Assembly: GCF_000429085.1 (NCBI RefSeq)
Contig: NZ_AUBE01000004.1
Coordinates: 369,884 to 433,883, forward strand
Length of the DNA stretch: 64,000 bases
From: Streptomyces flavidovirens DSM 40150
GTDB lineage: Bacteria > Actinomycetota > Actinomycetes > Streptomycetales > Streptomycetaceae
Direction: 5' to 3'
The translations under genes and the position numbers were made by a program. The notes under the pieces are model-generated. The model was given only the letters and a program-made list of their open reading frames with translations. It did not search any database and was not told where the DNA came from. Shown piece after piece: positions 60,766-64,000 of this stretch; position 1 is the first letter of the stretch, and each line of letters begins with the position of its first letter.

Positions 60766-61824
60766 GCGGGCCACGTAATAGACATTGAGGATGTCGCCCT
60801 CCACCTCACGCACCTCGACGTCGTCGAACCCGGCCTCCGCCAGCATCTGGAGCGCCCGCTGCTTGCCCCACACCGTGCCGAGGCCGGCGCCGCCCTCGCC
60901 GAGCGAGACGGTCATGCAGTAGAAGACCGAGAAGGTGTAGAGGGTGGGGCCGAGCGGGTGGCCGATGTTCTCCTCCAGCCTGCTGGAGGCGGCGATGTCG
61001 CCCATCAGGAACACCCCGTCGTCCCGTAGCGCGCCCGCCACGGCCGACAGGGTGCGCTCCGGCCGCGCCAGGTCGTGGATCACGTCGAAGGCCGTGATCA
61101 GGTCGTACGTCCCGGCCAGTTCGGCCGAGTCGGACACCACGAACCTGGCGTTGTCGAGCCCGAGCAGCTCCGCCTCCTCCCGCGCCGCCGCGATACCGGT
61201 GTCGGAGATGTCCACGCCGAGGAACTGACTGGCGGGAAAGGCGCTGGCCAGCAGATTGACGGCGTGGCCCTGTCCGGTGCCGATGTCGAGCGCGTCGATG
61301 CCCTCGCTCAGCCGCTCGGGGAGGCCGGGCACCAGCGGGATGATCGTGTCGACGAGCGCGGCGTCGTACACCCGCGCCGTCTCCTCCGCCTGGAGCTCCT
61401 GGAATCGCGGATACGCCGAATACGGGACGCCACCGCCCCGGCGGAACGCGCCGAGCACCTTGTCCTCGACGCTGCCCAGCATCGCGAGGTCCTGCATGAA
61501 GGAGGCGAGGTTGCCGGGTCCGGCGGCCCGGACGAGGGAGGCGGCGTGTTCGGGCGGCAGCCGGTAGGTGCCGCGAGCCGGGTCGTACTCGATGAAGCCG
61601 CCGACGGTCATCCCGCCGAGCCACTCCCGTACGTACCGCTCGTCGAGGCGGGTGGCCTCGGCGATCTGCGGGCTGGTCGACGGCGGCAGACCGGCCATGA
61701 CGTCGAAGAGCCCCGTCCGGTGGCCGAGGCTGCACAGATACCCCAGGCAGGAGTCGTTGAGTACGCGAAGCATCCGCTGCGCGAACTGTTCCTTCCGTAC
61801 GGGGTCGAGCGCCTGCTCCGTCAT
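60751..61824 (-). CDS. SAM-dependent methyltransferase (Rv2258c-like)
   Basis: The 357-residue class I methyltransferase has an N-terminal winged-helix dimerisation domain (QIAEATRLDERYVREWLGGM, GGFIEYD) and a Rossmann core with motif I IDALDIGTGQGHAVNLL, motif II QFLGVDIS and LITAFDVIHDLARPE. The architecture matches the mycobacterial Rv2258c type, whose substrate is a small molecule, not DNA or protein. The ATG at 61822-61824 is preceded by GGAGGAAGACGAGGTT. It converges with the SnoaL-like gene over a repeat array. No biosynthetic partners are evident. Confidence 0.86.
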   Translation of the reverse strand: MTEQALDPVRKEQFAQRMLRVLNDSCLGYLCSLGHRTGLFDVMAGLPPSTSPQIAEATRLDERYVREWLGGMTVGGFIEYDPARGTYRLPPEHAASLVRAAGPGNLASFMQDLAMLGSVEDKVLGAFRRGGGVPYSAYPRFQELQAEETARVYDAALVDTIIPLVPGLPERLSEGIDALDIGTGQGHAVNLLASAFPASQFLGVDISDTGIAAAREEAELLGLDNARFVVSDSAELAGTYDLITAFDVIHDLARPERTLSAVAGALRDDGVFLMGDIAASSRLEENIGHPLGPTLYTFSVFYCMTVSLGEGGAGLGTVWGKQRALQMLAEAGFDDVEVREVEGDILNVYYVARKSRP

Positions 61825-62063
61825 AACCTCGTCTTCCTCCCTGCGCCCGCCAGGCAACCACCGACGTCCGGGGCGGAGCGCGCTCTCCTTCCATGCTCCG
61901 CCGGTCGGACCACACGCTCCACTCACCACACTCGCGGACTCACGGACTCACCCGAACGCCCCGGCCACCTTGATTCCCACCCCTTCCACCCGTCGCATGG
62001 AGTGGACACAGGACGCGCGGGCTCATCAGGGGCTCGCCCCTGCCGACGTGCGGAGAGGCCGCC

Positions 62064-62678
62064 ATGTACGTTCGCACCACCTACGCGACAGGCGATCCGG
62101 CCAAGCTCGACGGCGTAACCGAGGCCATCAGCACCGAGGGGCGCAGGCTGCTGGAGGAGCAGCCCGGCTACCGCGGGATGGGGTTGTTCGTCGACCGCGA
62201 GCTCGGGAAGCTCCTGGTGGGGTCGTGGTGGGAGGACGAGGAGAGCCGGCAGGCCAGCGACGAGCGCCTGCGCGAGCGCCGCGCCGAGCTGATCGCGCCG
62301 TTCGCCGGCACGGTGGCGACCGACAACTGGGAGGCGGCGGTCGCCAGTCCCCCGGTGGGGCTGGAGCCCGGTGCGTGGTTCCGGCTGATCCGCCTCGAAT
62401 TCGAGCCCCGCGACGCGGACCTTCTGGTGGAAACGTTCCGCAACACCGTCCTGCCCAGGCTCCGCGACATCCCCGGATTCGCGGGTACGTCGCTCCTCAT
62501 CGACCGCGCCGGGGGCCGGGCCACCGTGGGCGCGTTCTACACCGACCGCCAGGCCCTCACGGCGTCCCGCAGCGCCGCAGCGGCGGTACGGGCGGAGGCC
62601 ACCTCGCAGGCGCGAGTGATCACCCGCAGCATCGAGGAATTCGAAGTGGTCCTGGCCCAGGTGACCCGCCCCTCCTGA
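62064..62678 (+). CDS. Two-domain ABM-like hypothetical protein
   Basis: The 204-residue protein looks like two copies of a dimeric alpha/beta-barrel (ABM-type) domain. The first copy has EEQPGYRGMGLFVDRELGKL then VGSWWEDEESRQAS. The second has RDIPGFAGTSLLIDRAGGRA then VGAFYTDRQALTAS. The spacing of PGY/F-G, the DR turn and the W/F-x-D pattern is the same in both halves, so an internal duplication is clear. ABM domains occur in monooxygenases (antibiotic or haem-degrading) and in many proteins without activity. The ATG follows GAGAGGCCGCC. Function unknown. Confidence 0.8.
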   Translation: MYVRTTYATGDPAKLDGVTEAISTEGRRLLEEQPGYRGMGLFVDRELGKLLVGSWWEDEESRQASDERLRERRAELIAPFAGTVATDNWEAAVASPPVGLEPGAWFRLIRLEFEPRDADLLVETFRNTVLPRLRDIPGFAGTSLLIDRAGGRATVGAFYTDRQALTASRSAAAAVRAEATSQARVITRSIEEFEVVLAQVTRPS

Positions 62679-62731
62679 CAGACCGAAACGCTCGAAGCGG
62701 CCGCCGCCGTTGCGATCAGCGAGCAGTAGCC

Positions 62732-62954
62732 GCAGCGGTAGTGGGCAGCGAGGATGACGATCTCCTTGTCCGTGACCAGGTAGACATGGCGGTGCTCGCA
62801 AGTGGTACTTCAGCGGCTCAAACTTGCCGATCCCCGTAAAGGGATCACGCTTGACGTCCTCGATGAGCCGGTTGATCCGAGCGAGCATCTTGCGGTCGTT
62901 CTTGAGCCAGGACGTGCAGTCCTCCCAGCCCCGGCCCTCGAAGACGAGCCTCAC
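62732..62954 (-). pseudogene. yoeB: Decayed yoeB toxin gene
   Basis: The frame from the GTG at 62952-62954 reads MRLVFEGRGWEDCTSWLKND and continues DRKMLARINRLIEDVKRDPF to FEPLKYHL, a near-consensus YoeB mRNA endonuclease. At 62798 the frame breaks. One base further the next frame continues EHRHVYLVTDKEIVILAAHY, the C-terminal half of YoeB. The expected linking stretch (in family members about ten residues including WSRRI) is missing, and the usual terminal His-Tyr and stop are absent. The toxin is therefore inactive. The GTG overlaps the antitoxin remnant's stop (GTGA), preserving the original operon arrangement. Confidence 0.85.
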
Positions 62955-63076
62955 TCGGCGCCCTCAGGCGAGCGCAGCAGATACGAGCCCTCGCGCAGCG
63001 CCGCGTAGGGCACCAGCGGCGAGGCGGCTGCCGGCATCCCTACGACATCCATGCGCCGAGTATCGATCAACGGCAC
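62951..63076 (-). pseudogene. yefM: Truncated yefM-type antitoxin remnant
   Basis: A 41-codon frame (GTG 63074-63076 to TGA 62951-62953) ends YAALREGSYLLRSPEGAE, which matches the middle of Phd/YefM antitoxins (YxALREGSYLLRSP). The preceding residues (RRMDVVGMPAAASPL) are only partly like the DNA-binding N-terminus, and the C-terminal toxin-neutralising part after LLRSP is gone. A good Shine-Dalgarno (GAGGGGG) still precedes the GTG, so a 41-residue peptide could be made. With its toxin also broken, this is a dead toxin-antitoxin pair. Confidence 0.75.
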
Positions 63077-63104
63077 AACGCCCCCTCGTGAGACCTGCAC
63101 TCGC

Positions 63105-63110
63105 TAGGGT
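63105..63110 (+). promoter_or_regulatory. -10 element of predicted leaderless Uma2 promoter
   Basis: TAGGGT lies 6 nt before the ATG at 63117, without a Shine-Dalgarno. Confidence 0.55.
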
Positions 63111-63116
63111 TGGCTG

Positions 63117-63692
63117 ATGACCGCACGGCCCGACTGGATGCGCCCGCCGCGCGCGGAAGGCTGGTTCGCGGAGGACCTCGACCGCCTCCCCGAGGCGCCC
63201 CGCCACACCGAGCTGATCGACGGAGCCCTCGTCTTCAAGATGTCGCCCCAGCGGTCCTGGCATGGCCGCCTCGTCACCACCCTGACGACCACGCTCATGG
63301 CGCAGGCGCCGGCCGGCTTCGAGGTCGAGCGCGAGATGACGATTCGCCTCGATGCCCGCAACCGCCCCGAGCCGGCCCTCTTGCTGACGGATCTGCCCTA
63401 CGACCCGGACCGCACCTGGTATGCCCCGGAGGACGTGAAGCTCGTCGTGGAGGCCGTATCCCCCGAGTCCGCCCACCGGGATCACACCGTAAAGCTCCGC
63501 AAGTACGCCGAGGCCGGCATCCCTTACTACTGGTGCATCGAGGACGAGGACGGGGCACCCGTCGTCCACGTCCACGAACTCGACGAACTCACCGGCGCCT
63601 ACGCGCCCGCCGGTATCTTCCGGGGCACCCTCCAGCTGCAGAGGGGTCGGGCTCATCAAAGACGCTGTTGGTTAATTCAGCCCTCGCTGTGA
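63117..63692 (+). pseudogene. Uma2-family (DUF820) nuclease-fold gene, 3' end replaced by IS
   Basis: The 191-codon frame carries the Uma2 PD-(D/E)XK fold: RPPRAEGWFAEDLDRLPEAP, LIDGALVFKMSPQRSWH, then VKLVVEAVSPESAHRDHTVK and RKYAEAGIPYYWCIEDEDGA. The motif that usually reads RPxPDLLV is RPEPALLL, so the metal-binding Asp appears replaced by Ala. After GIFRGTLQ (residue 173, near 63635) family similarity stops and an unrelated basic tail (LQRGRAHQRRCWLIQPSL) runs to the stop, at the place where an insertion element begins. The conserved C-terminal strand is therefore lost. The family's function is poorly known; this copy is unlikely to be active. Confidence 0.7.
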
Positions 63693-63696
63693 CGTG

Positions 63697-63739
63697 ACGT
63701 CGGCCTTCGAGACCTGGTTGTGGTCTTGAAGGCCGACGT
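63697..63739. terminator. Hairpin upstream of the transposase gene
   Basis: An 18-bp stem with one mismatch (63697-63714 with 63722-63739) and a 7-nt loop lies between the IS end and the transposase start. Such hairpins block transcription entering an IS from outside, or occlude the ribosome site. Confidence 0.65.
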
Positions 63740-63754
63740 TGTCGTATGGGGTGG

Positions 63755-64000
63755 GTGTCGTTGTCTATGCAGCCGAAGGGACCGGGAGAGGTTCCGCGGG
63801 AGACGGTGCGGGTGGCGCGGGCGGCGTTCCCGAAGGGGAGCCTAGCGATCCGGATCCGGGACGAGTTGGGTCCGCTGTTCATCGACGGACAGTTCGCGGA
63901 CCTGTTCCCGGCACGAGGGAAGCCTGCCTGGTCTCCGGGTCGTCTGGTGATGGTGCTGGTGCTGCAGTTCGTGGAGGGCCTCACTGACCGGCAGGCCGCG
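63755..64000 (+). CDS. IS1182-family transposase, N-terminal fragment
   Basis: The open frame runs off the window. It begins VSLSMQPKGPGEVPRETVRV and continues ARAAFPKGSLAIRIRDELG, LFIDGQFADLFPARGKPAW, then MVLVLQFVEGLTDRQAA, the DUF772-type N-terminal region of IS1182/IS5-group DDE transposases. The catalytic Asp residues would lie beyond the right edge. I placed the start at the GTG at 63755, since related transposases begin MSxxP; the ATG at 63767 is an alternative. Whether the element is intact cannot be seen. Confidence 0.82.
   Translation, partial: MSLSMQPKGPGEVPRETVRVARAAFPKGSLAIRIRDELGPLFIDGQFADLFPARGKPAWSPGRLVMVLVLQFVEGLTDRQAA

Larger units (their letters stand above)
63636..64000 (+). 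mobile_element. Left end of IS1182-type insertion sequence (partial)
   Basis: From about 63636, where Uma2 similarity ends, to the right edge the sequence belongs to an insertion element. It holds a hairpin (63697-63739) and the start of a transposase gene. The exact terminal inverted repeat and target duplication cannot be defined because the right end is outside the window; the boundary is placed from the loss of Uma2 similarity. Confidence 0.65.

Noticed and set aside
57140..62678. Possible small biosynthetic gene cluster (PLP enzyme, MarR, MFS, SnoaL-like, methyltransferase)
   Set aside because: The genes lie on both strands with separate promoters and there is no core synthase. The mixture is ordinary for Streptomyces.

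Overview
The window is high-GC actinobacterial DNA, almost certainly from a Streptomyces chromosome. The support is the strong third-position GC bias, frequent GTG/TTG starts, mycothiol biosynthesis (mshB), a BldK/Opp-type importer block, an Sdh1-type succinate dehydrogenase, a SpoIIE-type phosphatase with an RsbW-like kinase, and many families typical of streptomycetes. No rRNA, tRNA, CRISPR array or prophage was seen. Only the last 1.3 kb looks like accessory DNA.

Layout. 0.1-5.4 kb: a DUF3117 protein, an enoyl-CoA hydratase/isomerase whose 3' end overlaps tag (DNA-3-methyladenine glycosylase I), a DivIVA-domain protein, a FolP2-like DHPS homologue, a LOG-type Rossmann protein and dapE. 5.4-17 kb: a lysozyme-like exported protein, a small secreted protein, dapC-fdxA (lysine/meso-DAP synthesis with a 7Fe ferredoxin), a GNAT enzyme, a SirB1-like protein, a large membrane-anchored PG_binding_4 protein, DUF6113-mshB and an S9 dipeptidyl-peptidase-like enzyme. 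17.4-35.3 kb: three complete oligopeptide ABC importers. The first (+) has the order permease-binding protein-permease-ATPase-ATPase, as in bldKA-E. The other two (-) are tandem paralogues ordered A-B-C-D-F with identical 8-nt gene overlaps. 35.7-40.3 kb: typA and an orphan, enlarged peptide-binding lipoprotein. 40.6-45.4 kb: a coiled-coil protein, the sdhCAB operon and an arylamine N-acetyltransferase. 45.5-51.6 kb: a TPM-domain protein with a PspA homologue, then a PAS-PAS-GAF-SpoIIE-kinase protein and a stand-alone copy of its kinase domain. 51.7-57 kb: a Nudix hydrolase, a tiny SPOR-like protein, a broken NCS1 permease, a HutC-type GntR regulator and a secreted subtilisin. 57.1-62.7 kb: a threonine-synthase-like enzyme, MarR and MFS genes sharing a three-box operator, a SnoaL-like protein, a methyltransferase and a double-domain hypothetical. 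62.7-64 kb is a decay zone: remnants of a yefM-yoeB toxin-antitoxin pair, an Uma2 gene that has lost its tail, and the left end of an IS1182-type element running off the window.

How it fits together. Peptide capture dominates: four peptide-binding lipoproteins and three importers lie beside an aminopeptidase-like S9 enzyme, and a secreted subtilisin sits 20 kb away. In Streptomyces such importers take up peptides as food and as developmental signals (BldK). Several genes concern the envelope: dapC/dapE, a lysozyme-like protein, PG_binding_4 and PspA.

Two sequence-level patterns recur. Seven genes lack a Shine-Dalgarno sequence but have a TANNNT -10 element 6-7 nt before the start codon, which predicts leaderless mRNAs. 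Short tandem repeats repeatedly sit on or just after stop codons. No clearly new multi-gene system was found. The best leads are the tandem Opp duplication, the decayed toxin-antitoxin/Uma2/IS end, the frameshifted permease, the paired SpoIIE/kinase genes and the MarR operator array.
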